The notes: generated by a model not told the origin, from the letters alone. DNA of 64,000 bases from Candidatus Gracilibacteria bacterium GN02-872 (GCA_003260325.1 MOLU01000001.1:1-64000); one strand, 5' to 3'. Positions 1 through 9,297 are shown, numbered from the stretch's first letter. Numbers and translations: made by a program.

Positions 1-249
1 AAATTTATGCTTAATAATTCTAAAAATATAAGTAATGGTTATTGATATAATGCAATAGTTACAGAAGCACCAACAGCGATTTTTCAAATAATTAAGTTCT
101 TAGAAGAAAACTGAGAAGACTCTATTTCAAGCATAATATTTGAAGAAAAAGAATATAGAAACTACAATAATTCTTCTCTTATTGATAAAAATTATTCAAA
201 AGAATTTACTTATTTAGAAATAGAAAATATAATAAAAAAATATTCATAA
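1..249 (+). CDS. C-terminal end of an unidentified protein (partial)
   Basis: The frame is open from the first base of the window to TAA at 247-249 and gives 82 residues, with two in-frame TGA codons read as glycine. The fragment is mixed helix and strand in character, ending in a Lys/Ile/Asn-rich helix, and shows no membrane segment or motif I recognise. The rest of the gene lies upstream of the window. It is followed by a promoter and the L31 gene on the same strand, so it is probably the last gene of its transcript. Function unknown. Confidence 0.6.
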
Positions 250-261
250 AAATAAAATTTC

Positions 262-289
262 TTGACAATTTATAATTTTTTAATAATAT
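262..289 (+). promoter_or_regulatory. Promoter of the L31 gene
   Basis: TTGACA at 262-267 and TAATAT at 284-289 are separated by 16 bases, a good sigma-70-type match. About 110 bases of leader follow before the L31 start. The leader contains a small GCTTTT/AAAAGC hairpin and a possible ACGA/TCGT pairing, which could be an autoregulatory leader, but I cannot match it to a known family. Confidence 0.55.
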
Positions 290-408
290 TTCAGACGAAA
301 AAGTGAAAAACATTTTTTCTCGTAAAATCTGCTTTTAAAAAAGCAATTTACCAAATATATTTTATATTTTTGTTTCGTATAAAGCGAGCAAGTAAATCTT
401 TTAAAAAA

Positions 409-669
409 ATGAAAAAAGGTATACATCCAGAATCAAAAGAGATTCTTGTAGTAGATAGAAGTGCTGATTTTGTTTTAAAAGTTTTTTCTACTGCTAAAAC
501 TGCTGACACTTATGAATTTGAAGGAAAAGAATATCCTTGTATATTTGTAGAAACTTCTTCTGCATCTCACCCATTCTACACTGGTGAACAAAAAATTCTT
601 AAAACTTGAGCTGTTGATAAATTCTATGCTAGAATGAAAAAAGCTGAAGAACTTAACAAGAAAAAATAA
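409..669 (+). CDS. rpmE2: Ribosomal protein bL31 (type B, zinc-free)
   Basis: The product is 86 residues of the large-subunit protein bL31, which bridges the 50S central protuberance and the 30S head. The start at 409 gives MKKGIHPE, the canonical N-terminus; the family signatures EGKEYP and SHPFYTG follow. The zinc-ligand CxxC pairs of the C+ type are absent, so it is the zinc-independent form. One in-frame TGA (607-609) is read as glycine inside ILKTGAVDKF, where stopping would remove the C-terminal 20 residues. An upstream TTG at 370 in the same frame would add 13 residues that the family lacks, so I reject it. A strong terminator follows at once. Confidence 0.95.
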
Positions 670-670
670 A

Positions 671-698
671 AAAATTGAGAAATTTCTCAATTTTTTTT
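671..698 (+). terminator. Terminator after bL31
   Basis: The hairpin AAATTGAGAAATTTCTCAATTT is followed by a T run. It also lies just beyond the stop of the convergent pilin-like gene (705) and may serve both. Confidence 0.8.
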
Positions 699-704
699 AT
701 TATG

Positions 705-1691
705 CTACCAAAAATCACTATTATCAAAATTACAAGTATAAGTTTTTCAACTTTGTATAGCATATAAAGGTGTATATTTATTATTTGAAATTCACTCATT
801 TATTAAAAAAATTATTTCTGACATTTTGTAATTTTTATAATTTTTTACAAAAAATGATAAAGTTCAATTTGGATCAGGAACTCCAGTTGTTGAATTAAAT
901 GAAACCCGAGAATTTAATGGAGAATGAGAATTTCACATATGAAGATTATCTAAACAAACCTGTGATTTTGGTAATTGAGTAACCATAATTGATATATTTT
1001 TAGTTTCAGTTCATCAGTTTCAATCATTTAAAACTAAATCAAAATTATAAGTTCAAGTATGAGGAAAACTTCAAGAAATATTTAATCAATTTATTTGCAA
1101 TCAAGAAGGTAAATTGGTTGAGGAAATACTTACAGCATCCCCATCATCATCTTGAACTTGAGCAGTTACTAAAAATTTTATTTCTGAGTAAATAATTCAA
1201 TCTCAAGTAAATCAAGTAAGTCTTGGTGGATTATTTCTAGCATGAAGTTGTGGTTGTTGATTTGTTTTTTGGTAATTTGTCAAAGTAAATTTTTTACCAT
1301 TTTCTAAGTCAGTTTCTAAGTAATAATATTTCTTATCTTCACTTAAAAAATATTTATATTTCTTATTTTTATCACTAGGATCAACAGGTAAATTTGATAA
1401 TCTTTTTACTTCTAAATAACTATTTTCTCAAAAATCTCATTTATTCCAAAATAATTCAGGAATAGAATCAATTTTTTCTCTTGAGATTATATTATCGGGA
1501 TTTGGAAGTTTATTTCAACTTGCTATTCAAATTTCAAAAGCTTTTGAAATACTCTTTAAATCAGAAATTCTCAAAGAATCTCTAGCTTCTCAAGCATATC
1601 AACCAAATGATGAAAAAGAAATAGTAGCTAGAATAGCAAGAATTGTGACAACAATTATAAGTTCAACTAAAGTAAATGCTTTCTTTTTCAA
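705..1691 (-). CDS. Type IV pilin-like prepilin (TTG start)
   Basis: The product is 328 residues. The N-terminus MKKKAFTLVELIIVVTILAI has the class III (prepilin) signal: a short basic leader, cleavage before the phenylalanine, Glu at +5, then a single hydrophobic helix that packs in the pilus core. It would be processed by PilD. The long C-terminal globular part is Asn/Tyr/Ser-rich with an aspartate-rich patch and no recognisable domain. There is no in-frame ATG: a TAA lies four codons upstream, and TTG at 1691 is the only start that leaves the leader intact. The gene stands alone between rpmE2 and rplJ, without assembly genes. It may be a major or minor pilin or a pseudopilin; about ten TGA-glycines are used. 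Confidence 0.8.
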
Positions 1692-1768
1692 GTTTAAATA
1701 TTAAAAATATAAAATTTAAAAATATTTTATCACAAATAAATGTAAAATCCAAAAAATTATAAAATAAT

Positions 1769-1795
1769 TTGACAAAAAAAATATTTCTGTATAAT
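1769..1795 (+). promoter_or_regulatory. Promoter of the rplJ-rplL transcript
   Basis: TTGACA (1769-1774) and TATAAT (1790-1795) with a 15-base spacer. Transcription would start about seven bases downstream, exactly where the L10 leader fold begins. Confidence 0.65.
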
Positions 1796-1801
1796 TGAAG
1801 C

Positions 1802-1963
1802 ACTTTCTATATCAAAGACAGTAAGCAATAAAATAAGACTTACCGAGATAATAGAGGAAAAAGTTTAAAATTTTTTCAAAATTTAAAATAAAAACTAATC
1901 CTTTTTGTCTTTGTTTTTGATATTTTCGAAAATAAAAGCAAAAGGGATTTTTTGATAGAAAGT
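1802..1963 (+). ncRNA. L10 leader (autoregulatory mRNA leader of rplJ)
   Basis: The leader between promoter and rplJ has the architecture of the ribosomal L10(L12)4 binding leader. An outer stem pairs ACTTTCTATATCAAA (1802-1816) with TTTGATAGAAAGT (1951-1963). Inside are AAGACAGTAAG...CTTACCGAG, which is the conserved L10-binding kink-turn region, and a longer hairpin pairing AATCCTTTTTG with CAAAAGGGATT, followed directly by a T run. The last hairpin plus T run could act as an attenuator. In other bacteria excess L10-L12 binds this RNA and represses the operon. Confidence 0.85.
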
Positions 1964-1992
1964 ATTATTTTATAATTTAAGTAAGAAAGAAA

Positions 1993-2580
1993 ATGGCTGT
2001 TTCAAAACAAAAAAAAGTTGAGATTCTTGCTTCTCTTACAGAACAAATAAAAAATGCAAAATCTGTTTGATTTGCTTCTTCTGTTTGAGTAACTGTTAAA
2101 GAATTTGGTGATTTAAGAAAAAAATTAAGAGAAGTTGATGCTAGTTATACTTTAGCTAAAAAAACACTTATCAAAAAAGCTGTAAAAGATGCTTTGGATA
2201 TAGATATAGATTTAGCTGTTTTAGAATGACAAATAGCAATTATCTGTTCAAATGATGATCCAATTGCTGGTTTGTCAAAAGTTAATGAATTTATAAAAGC
2301 AAATCCAAAAGAACAAAAAATAACTTGGGCTGCATCTATTTTTGAAGGAAAATTTCAAGACAAAAAAGAAACTGAAACTATTGCGTCTATGCCTTCAAGA
2401 GAGACTCTTCTTTCAAGATTGGTTGGTTCTATGAAATCACCTATTTCAAAACTTGCAAGATTCTTTGATGCTGCTGCTAAAGATATTGATTCTAATGGAA
2501 AAACTAAAGTTTGAGAATTAGAATGAAAAAAAGAAGAAGTTGCTGAAGCTCCAAAAGCTGAAGAAACTCCAGCTGAATAA
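1993..2580 (+). CDS. rplJ: Ribosomal protein uL10
   Basis: 195 residues of uL10, the base of the ribosomal L7/L12 stalk. It starts MAVSKQKKVEIL and has the family's RNA-binding N-domain (LRKKLREVDASYTLAKKTLI) and the later MPSRETLLSRLVGSMKSPI segment, then the alpha-8 helix that binds L12 dimers and an acidic/Ala-Pro-rich tail. Six TGA codons are read as glycine, four of them in the first 80 residues. It follows an L10 leader and precedes rplL, the usual pair. The 23S L1/L11 genes are not in the window. Confidence 0.97.
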
Positions 2581-2714
2581 TTTTGATACTTAGTAGATTG
2601 TTTCCCTATTTTTAGGGAGACAATAACTAGTTATCAAAAACTAGACATTGTAGAGTTTGATTTCAGTATCTATTACTGAAATTAAAATAGATATTGAAAA
2701 TAATTTCTACAATG
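2581..2714 (+). ncRNA. Structured RNA spacer between rplJ and rplL
   Basis: The 171-base spacer begins with two strong folds that touch the rplJ stop. The first is a long hairpin (2581-2639): outer TTTTGATA/TATCAAAA closes a perfect 11-bp stem ATTGTTTCCCT/AGGGAGACAAT. The second pairs CATTGTAGA (2646-2654) with TCTACAATG (2706-2714) and encloses the perfect hairpin TTTCAGTA/TACTGAAA (2661-2681). It may be a processing site or a differential-expression element that lets L12 be made in excess of L10. Confidence 0.7.
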
Positions 2715-2751
2715 AAAATTTTAATATTTTATTTTTATAATTTTTTGCAAA

Positions 2752-3132
2752 ATGGCTGAATTAACAAAAAATGCACAACAAATTATGGACTTAGTTAAAG
2801 AATTAACTATAGTTGAATTAAATGACCTAGTTACTGCTATGGAAGAAGAATTCGGAGTTTCTGCTGCTGCTCCTGTTATGGTTGCTGCTGCTGGTGGAGC
2901 TGCTGCTGGTGGTGATGATGAAAAAACTAGCTTTGATGTAGAATTAACAAATGCTGGTGCTTCAAAAATAGCTGTTATAAAAGTTATCAGAGAAATAACT
3001 GGTCTTAGCCTTCCAGATGCTAAAGCTTTAGCTGATAAATGAGGAAAAATTAAAGAAGGAGCTTCAAAAGATGAAGCTGAGGATATTAAAGCTAAATTGA
3101 CTGAAGCTGGTGCTACTGTTGAATTGAAATAA
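2752..3132 (+). CDS. rplL: Ribosomal protein bL12 (L7/L12)
   Basis: 126 residues of the mobile stalk protein that recruits translational GTPases. The N-terminal dimerisation domain (residues 1-35), an Ala/Gly-rich hinge (about 36-60) and the C-terminal factor-binding domain with [20 protein letters not shown] and [13 protein letters not shown] are all clear. A TGA after ALADK reads as glycine in the place of the family's conserved glycine/valine turn; without recoding the last third of the factor-binding domain would be lost. It is separated from rplJ by a structured spacer and ends in a terminator. Confidence 0.97.
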
Positions 3133-3142
3133 TTCTTCAAAA

Positions 3143-3171
3143 AAACTCTTGAAAAATTCAAGAGTTTTTTG
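3143..3171 (+). terminator. Terminator after rplL
   Basis: A ten-base stem (ACTCTTGAA/TTCAAGAGT) is followed by a T run. Confidence 0.85.
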
Positions 3172-3264
3172 TTTTGTTAATTTTCCGTAAAAGTTTTGAT
3201 TTTCTTGAGAAATATATATAATTTAAAAGCTCAAAAATTTATTTTAAAACTAACAAATAAAAAA

Positions 3265-3684
3265 ATGAAATACTTAATTTCTCTTTTAACTATCGCACTA
3301 CTTGCTTCTTGTGGAGCTAAAAATACTGAAACAAAACCTACAAACTCATGAACAAGTTCTACAAACACAGAAATAAATAAAGAACTAGATTCTATGACTG
3401 GAAGTCAAACTTCTGATAAAGGAGCTTCTAATAGCGATAAAGTAGTTAAATTTAATGCTGATTACAAAGCCCCAAGTTGAAATGTAACTATGAATGTAAG
3501 TTATGAACTTGATGATTCTGGAAAAATCAAGACTATTGATATCCAAAGCTCAGCTGATTTCAAATGATTTGATGAAAAAGCTGAAAAAGAACTTTTAGGA
3601 AAAACTATAGAAGAAGCTTCTAAACTTTATATTTCAGGTGCTTCACTTGCTTCAAATGCGTTTAAAAAAGCTATAAAATCTTAA
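3265..3684 (+). CDS. Lipoprotein with FMN-binding-like C-terminus
   Basis: 139 residues. The first 16 form a lipoprotein signal, MKYLISLLTIALLASC, with the lipobox cysteine at 16. A Ser/Thr/Asn-rich linker follows, then a domain with a strand pattern typical of FMN_bind (VTMNVSYELDDSGKIKTIDI) and the near-terminal motif YISGASLASNAFKKA. FMN-binding domains carry SGA(T/S) as the site to which ApbE attaches FMN through a phosphoester bond; here the target would be the serine of SGAS. The next gene is apbE, which supports this reading. A terminator separates the two, so they need not be one transcript. I infer a cell-surface flavoprotein electron carrier. Confidence 0.7.
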
Positions 3685-3689
3685 GTTTT

Positions 3690-3724
3690 TAATCCCCTTT
3701 AGTTTTACTTTTAGGGGATTTTTA
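3690..3724 (+). terminator. Terminator after the FMN-binding-like lipoprotein
   Basis: AATCCCCT and AGGGGATT form a perfect 8-bp stem followed by TTTTATT. It lies before the apbE start at 3759, so apbE may have its own promoter or depend on readthrough. Confidence 0.75.
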
Positions 3725-3758
3725 TTCAATTTTTTTTACTATAAAATATATAGTTAAT

Positions 3759-4601
3759 ATGAAATTATTTAAAAAACAATTATTCTGAACTGTTCTTGAA
3801 ATTTGAATTTATGATGAAAAAATAGATGAAAATGATTTAGAAAATATTTTTGAAATTGTACAAAATTTTGAAAATAAATATTCTAGATTTAAAAAATGAA
3901 ATTATCTTTGGAAGTTAAACAAATACAAATCTGCAGAAATTGATGAAGATTTACAAACAATTATAAATATTGCAAAAAAAGCAAACGAGCTTTCAAAATG
4001 ACATTTTGATTTGACTATTCTTCCCTATTTAGAGGAAATTTGATACTGAATTTATGAAGAAAATTTAGAGAAAAATATTTGAATGGAAAATATTTTTATC
4101 GAAAATTGAAAAATATTTTTAAAAAATAATGTTTGCATTGAAGTCTGATGAATTTGAAAAGGATATATGGTTGATGTGATTTTTAATAATTTAAAAGAAA
4201 AATATAAAAATTTCGTGATAAACTTTTGATGAGATATAAGAATTTCTTGAGAAAAAAGAGAATTTTTTCTAGAAAATCCTGAAAATGAAAAAAAATTTAT
4301 TTGAAAAATAGAAATAGAAAATCTAGCTTTGGCTTCTTCTTGAGCAAACAAAAGAAAAACAGAAAAATGACATCATTTAATTGATGCAAAAACTTGAAAA
4401 CCAAAAAATGAAACTTTGTGAGTCTTTGTAACGCACAAACTAGCGAGTTTAGCCGATACTTTCGCAACAACTTTATTTGTGAGTCCAATTGATATTTCTC
4501 TAGAAATTTTGAAACAAATTGATTGACTTGAAGCTATGATTCTAATGAAAAATTGAGATATTTACAAAACAAAAAATTTTAATTTTATAAATAAAAAATA
4601 A
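3759..4601 (+). CDS. apbE: FAD:protein FMN transferase (ApbE)
   Basis: 280 residues. ApbE cleaves FAD and joins the FMN half to a Ser/Thr of target proteins. Visible family motifs in order are GGIGKGYMVD (FAD pocket), INFGGDIRISG, the ASSSGANKR segment, HHLIDAKTGKP and LADTFATTLFV, whose Asp and Thr bind the metal. There is no signal peptide or lipobox, so the enzyme should act in the cytoplasm, unlike many exported homologues. The stop overlaps the start of the next gene (TAATG), so the two are translationally coupled. The FMN-binding-like lipoprotein just upstream is the probable substrate. Many glycines are TGA. Confidence 0.92.
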
Positions 4602-6124
4602 TGATAAAATCTGTTGAAGTCTTACCTTGATGTATTTGATGCAGAAATTGTGAAAATGTCTGTCCAAAAATTTTTAAAGTTGAATGAACTTCAAAAGTTA
4701 TTTCTCACGATTATGTTGGAAACGAAACAGAAATACTGATGGCTGAAGCTATGTGCCCAGTAAAAGTCATAAAAGTAGAAAAAGAGTGAAATTTTACTTT
4801 GACTTTTAAAGAAGCAAAACTTCTAGATAAAAAATATTTAACTTCAGATATAATTGAACTTGTTTTAGAGAAACCAAAAAACTTTACTTTTAAACCTTGA
4901 CAATACGTTTCTTTGATGTTTGAAGACTGAAAATGAAAATTTAGTAGACAATATTCAATCGCTTTTGATGATGAAAAAACATTTACTTTGACGATTAGAC
5001 TCGGAGAAAAATGAAGATGAGCAGCTCAAATAAAAAAATTAAAAATTTGAAAAAATATTAAGTTTTTGTGAGCGCTTTGACATTTTTATTTACAAAACAA
5101 CAAAAAAGAAAAATATTTTATTTCAACAGGAACTTGACTTGCCCCATTTATCGCTATGGGAAGACATTGTGACAAAAGTGTAAAAAAACATTTCATAATT
5201 TGATGAAGAAAAAGAGAAGATTTTTATTATGCTGAGCAATTAGCTGAAATAAAAAATGCAGATATTCATTATTTTGCTTCGCAACAAGAAGCTGATGAAA
5301 AATGCAAAAAGTGAAGAGTCACAGATTTTTTGCCAAATATCCCAAAAGAAAATTCAGAAGTTTACCTTTGCTGAAATCCAGAAATGATAAAATCAGTAAT
5401 TGAGTGACTAAAAAAACTTTGATATGATGAAAAAAATATTTTTTCAGAATGATTTACTGCTTCAGGAAAAAATGTTTGAGTTTTAAAAGAAATATTTGTA
5501 AACTGAAATATTCCTTTTGTAAAAGAAATCTCTTGGTGAATAATAATTTTTGCTTTTGTTTTAGCTTCTCTTTTTGCCTACAAAATCGGAAATGAAACAA
5601 ATTATGATGATTTTCTTTTCTTTTGAAATTTTAATAGCTTTATGTTTAGTATTTCCTGGTGGTCTGTTGTTTTTGTTATGCTTATTAGACCTATTTCAGA
5701 TATTTTTTCAAAAAATAATTTTTTAAGAAAACTAAAAAATTTTAGAAAACCTTTGTGAATCCTTTCTTCGATTTTAATAATTGTAAATTTTGCTTGAAGT
5801 TGGATTTTTGATCCAAGCTTGATTGTTGATTATTTTACAACTATTTGAAGATGGAATAACTTAACTGCGCTTTTAGCTAGAATAAGCGAAATAACAGCTG
5901 TGCTATTATTTTTAACTTCAAATTTATTTTCTCAAAAACTTCTAGGAAAAAACTGGAAAAGACTTCAGTATCTATCTTATCCGTATTTTATAACTTGAGC
6001 AATAGCTTGAGTTAGTTATACAGACACTACTTGAGCTTATTTTCAGTATTATTGATTAGTTTGAGTTTGGGTTATTTTATGGGTAATTGCTTTTATTAAT
6101 AGTAATTGAAAGATAAAAAAATAA
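4601..6124 (+). CDS. Ferredoxin / FAD-NAD(P)H reductase / ferric-reductase-like membrane fusion
   Basis: 507 residues with three parts. Residues 1-70 form a single-cluster ferredoxin (CIGCRNCENVCP, then AMCPV for the fourth ligand). Residues 80-310 form a flavin reductase: RQYSIAF binds FAD, STGTGLAPFIA binds the nucleotide, and VYLCGNPEMI is the terminal Cys-Gly motif. Residues 320-507 carry about six membrane helices resembling the YedZ/ferric-reductase heme domain (FRKPLGILSS, LGKNWKRLQYLSY). The positions where such proteins have heme-ligating histidines hold Asn, Gln and Ser, so heme binding looks lost. With ApbE (1-base overlap) it probably moves electrons from NAD(P)H to membrane or surface flavins. 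That role is inference. Confidence 0.8.
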
Positions 6125-6205
6125 AAAGATTTTTTTATTTTTTAACTTGAAAAATATTTTTTTTAAGTAAAATATAATTTGATTTTATATTTTTTAAAAT
6201 GTTTT

Positions 6206-6598
6206 ATGAGCAACAGTAATATGGTTGACAATGAAGAAATAAAAAGTTCTGTAAAAAATCTTGAAGACTCAATGATAGATTACTTGGATTATGAGGATGA
6301 AGATGATGAAAATGACGGTTACACTCCATCTTACAATCACGATGATGTAAAAACTGCTATGAATTATATTCACGAGTTTTTAGAAAAAATAGAAAAAGCT
6401 GAAAATAGAGATGAAGCTCTTGAATTAGTTGAAGAGTATATTACAAAGCTAAATGAGCTAAATGAGAAATGTGATTACGAGATTTTTGAGACTGACCAAA
6501 GAGAATTTATCTGAGAAATATTTAATGAAGCAATGAATTTGAAATGATTTAGTTCTCCTGAAGATGAAGATGTTACTGAAGAATGGAGAGAATTTTAA
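6206..6598 (+). CDS. Acidic cytoplasmic protein of unknown function
   Basis: 130 residues, very rich in Asp and Glu, with no signal peptide or membrane helix. A disordered acidic stretch (DYLDYEDEDDENDGY, about residues 26-40) precedes two predicted amphipathic helices (residues 45-100). Start 6206 is the first ATG after an AT-rich leader; an upstream TTG would add only hydrophobic leader-like residues. Two TGA codons near the C-terminus read as glycine. A bidirectional terminator shared with the convergent histidine kinase gene follows. I do not recognise the family. Confidence 0.75.
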
Positions 6599-6600
6599 AA

Positions 6601-6631
6601 AAACCTTTAGAAAATTTCTAAAGGTTTTTTA
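6601..6631. terminator. Bidirectional terminator
   Basis: The AAACCTTTAGAAAATTTCTAAAGGTTT hairpin has T runs on both strands. The kinase stop codon (6629-6631) lies at its edge. Confidence 0.8.
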
Positions 6632-7972
6632 AAACTTTATAAAAAATTTTGTTCAAACTCAAATTTCGCTTTCAACTTTAACTTTCCAACCATAAACTTC
6701 GGATATTTTTTTTACCAAAGAAAGTCAAATTCCAAATCATTCCGAATTTCTTGATTTGTCAGATTTAAAAAATCTATCAAAAACTTTTTTTATATCTTCC
6801 CTATCTATTCCTATTCCTGAGTCTTCAATCAAAAGTCAATGATTATAAGAAATACTTATTTTTCAGTTTTGTTTATTGTACTTTATCGCATTTCCGATAA
6901 TATTTGAAATAAAAATATAAAGATAATTTCTATTTGTAGTTAAAAATACTTTTTTATCAATACTTTTTTCAACAGAAATATTTTTTTCCTCTATTCTACT
7001 TGAAAAACTTTTCACGATTTCATCAATTATTTCTGACAAATTGATTTTTTCTGTTTCTTCAAAACTTCAAATATCACTCAATTTTATCAAAGAATCAAGC
7101 AAAGAATTTAGTTTCAAAACCTCTTCTTTTAGCTCTAGCATCATCGAATCATCGTAAGTTTTCATATCACGCAAAAGCTGAATATTTGAATCAATCACAG
7201 CAATCGGAGTTTTTAGTTCATGTCCAGCATTATGAATAAAGTTTTTCATATCCGACATATTTTCCTCAATTGGCTTAAAAGTTCTGTTTACAAATTTGTA
7301 TCAAGCCAAATAAAAAACAAATGAAAACAACAAATCCAAAACTAAAAATCAAACCAAGTCTCAAACAAAAGAAGAAGTTTTGTAAGAAAATTCTTTTAAA
7401 AAAACAAAATCTCAAGAAAATCAAACTATATAATCTGTAAAAAAATGAAATTTACTGCTATTTTTTGTATTTTGAGGAACATTTACCTTTTCATATTTTG
7501 TTTCAAGTTCTGGTTCATCATCGTCATCATCATATTCATAATAAATTTTTTTCTCATAATAATGCGTTTGTCAACTATTTGACGAGACATTATTTTTTAA
7601 ATATTCTTTTCTAAATTTCAAAATTTGCTCATAATTTTCATTACTTATGTTAAATCTCAAATCTGAAGAAACAACATTTCAGTCAGCTCAAAAAAATAAA
7701 TAATTTACTTTTTTATCAATTTTTTTTGAAACTACATTTCTATCCTTAGGTTTGGGAAGCTCTTTACTTCTATTCAAAATATCTTCTTTGGAAATTTCAG
7801 AATTACTGACAGAATTAACAAAAGAAATAAAAGAATTCACATCTTGATTTTTTTCAGAAAAATATCTAAAAATGAAATACGAAAAACCTAAAACAAAAAC
7901 AAGCAAAAAAATCATTATCGTAAAAATAATTGTTAGTTTCCTTTTTGTGTATTTTAATTCTTTCTTTTCCAT
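6629..7972 (-). CDS. Sensor histidine kinase
   Basis: 447 residues. A first membrane helix (about residues 14-36) and a second (about 205-230) flank an extracytoplasmic sensor region with an aspartate-rich patch. The HisKA box NAGHELKTPIAV places the phosphorylated histidine near residue 251. The ATPase part follows with an N box (NIIGNAIKYN), G1 (EDSGIGID) and G2 (GFGIGLSLVKK). No clear HAMP domain is seen between the second helix and HisKA. It lies one base after the stop of the response regulator gene, so the pair is cotranscribed and coupled. The TGA-glycines include G2 residues essential for ATP binding. Confidence 0.92.
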
Positions 7973-7973
7973 T

Positions 7974-8636
7974 TTATTTTATTATAAATCAATATCACTT
8001 TACAGTTTCAATAAGCTCTTTTCCAAGCTTTTTTCTCAAATATCCGATATAAACATCAATTGTTTTTCCATAAACGAAATCGTTGTCACGTTCTCACCAA
8101 ACAGCTTCATAAATATCTTCCCTGCTTAAAGCCTTTGATTTATTTTGCGCTAAATATTTCAAAAGTTCAAATTCTAACTTAGACAAAGCAACAATTTCTC
8201 AGTTTTGTTTTACTTCAATAGTTTTTAAATTTATTTCAATATTATCAAAAGAAATAATTGTATTGCTTTGATTTTGCATTCTTCTTCTGTAAATAGCATT
8301 TATTCTAGCCAGAAGTTCAGAATATTCAAAAGGTTTTACGAGATAATCATCAGCTCAAATATCAAGTCCAGTTACGATATCATCATTTGTTCATCTTGAA
8401 GTCAGCATTATAATCGAAACTTCTTTTCATTTTTCTCTCAAAGTTTTGCAAATTTCTATTCAGTCCTTTTTTGGTAAATTTATATCTAAAATAATTATAT
8501 CAAAATGTTTAGTCAAAGCTTTATAAAGTCACTCTTCTCAGTCTAAACTAGCTTCAGCAAAGATTTCTCTACTTGCTAAATATCTAACAACATTTCTTGA
8601 CAAAATCTCATTATCTTCTATAACTAAAACTTTCAT
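7974..8636 (-). CDS. OmpR-family response regulator
   Basis: 220 residues. The receiver domain has the acidic pair E7/D8, the phospho-acceptor D51 in IIILDINLPKKDG, the switch threonine in IIMLTSRG and the lysine in DDYLVKPF. A winged-helix DNA-binding domain follows (LSKLEFELLKYLAQN, DVYIGYLRKKLG, ETVKGYGF). It heads a two-gene unit with the kinase. Its promoter carries the same 11-bp-spaced TTCTTAA direct repeat as the two small secreted protein genes upstream on the same strand, which suggests autoregulation and shared control. Confidence 0.95.
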
Positions 8637-8679
8637 AAATAAAATCTTTAAAAAATATTTTCTAAATTATAATAAAAAT

Positions 8680-8713
8680 ATTTTAAAAATCTAGTTTAAG
8701 AAAAAATTAAGAA
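8680..8713 (-). promoter_or_regulatory. Response-regulator box and promoter of the two-component operon
   Basis: On the minus strand TTCTTAA occurs twice with an 11-base period (8713-8707 and 8702-8696). Ten bases later comes TAAAAT (8685-8680) as a -10. This matches the boxes upstream of 9212 and 9768 in sequence, period and distance, and so is a candidate operator for the response regulator. Confidence 0.6.
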
Positions 8714-8740
8714 AATCTCCTTTTTAAAAGGAGATTATTT
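8714..8740 (-). terminator. Terminator of the 8742-9212 gene
   Basis: AATCTCC/GGAGATT stem followed by T-rich sequence on the minus strand. It abuts the next promoter box. Confidence 0.7.
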
Positions 8741-8741
8741 T

Positions 8742-9212
8742 TTAGTATTTTAAATAAATTTTGTTCATTTCAAAGTCTTCCATTGCATCAGCATCTCTTT
8801 TCTTTTGAATATCAGCTTTTATTTGTTCTTCCTGCTTAGTTAGAGCTTGTCCTGAAAGGATTTTATTTAAAGTTGTTTTTTTTGCTTGTTTATAAGCTTT
8901 TTTCTCTGCTTTTGTTGCAAATTTCTTTTCTGCTGCTTCTTCCATTTCATCAAGTTCTCTTTCTCTAATTATATCAGCTCTAACAGCTTCTTCAGCTTGA
9001 GTAAGCTTTTGTCAAGAATATATTTTATTTAAAACAGATTTTTTTGCTCTTTTATAAGATTTTTTTTGCTCATAGGTTGCATAGTTTGTAATTGTATAAT
9101 TTTTATTTGCTGAAATGATTTTTTCATCTAAATCAGCAAAAGTATTTGTTGTCAAACTAGCCATAAGAATTGTTGCTGTAGCAAAAGCTGCAATTATTTT
9201 TTTATTTAACAT
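8742..9212 (-). CDS. Small secreted Spy/CpxP-like protein
   Basis: 156 residues. A signal peptide (MLNKKIIAAFATATILMASL, cleavage after about residue 26) precedes a Lys/Glu/Ala-rich all-helical mature part. Two copies of a roughly 45-residue unit are visible, each containing KKSYKRAKKSVLNKIYSGQKLT-type or KKAYKQAKKTTLNKILSGQ-type helices followed by LTxxEEQxxAD. The pattern of charged helices and the neighbouring two-component system recall periplasmic Spy/CpxP stress chaperones, although no LTxxQ signature pair is exact. It is a paralogue of the next gene and shares its promoter box. Function is inference. Confidence 0.65.
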
Positions 9213-9239
9213 AAATAAATATTTGTTAAGAAATAATTC

Positions 9240-9294
9240 GTAAGATATCTTACATATTCTATTATATTTTTTTAAAGTAAGAAAACAGTAAGAA
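9240..9294 (-). promoter_or_regulatory. Promoter, regulator box and 5' stem of the 8742-9212 gene
   Basis: On the minus strand TTCTTAC occurs twice with an 11-base period (9294-9288 and 9283-9277). After ten bases TATAAT follows (9266-9261). At the expected transcript start lies the perfect palindrome GTAAGATATCTTAC (9253-9240), which may form a 5'-end hairpin or a second operator. Confidence 0.65.
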
Positions 9295-9297
9295 CAA

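Noticed and set aside
370..408. TTG start at 370 for bL31
   Set aside because: It would add 13 residues absent from the family; ATG 409 gives the standard MKKGIHPE start.
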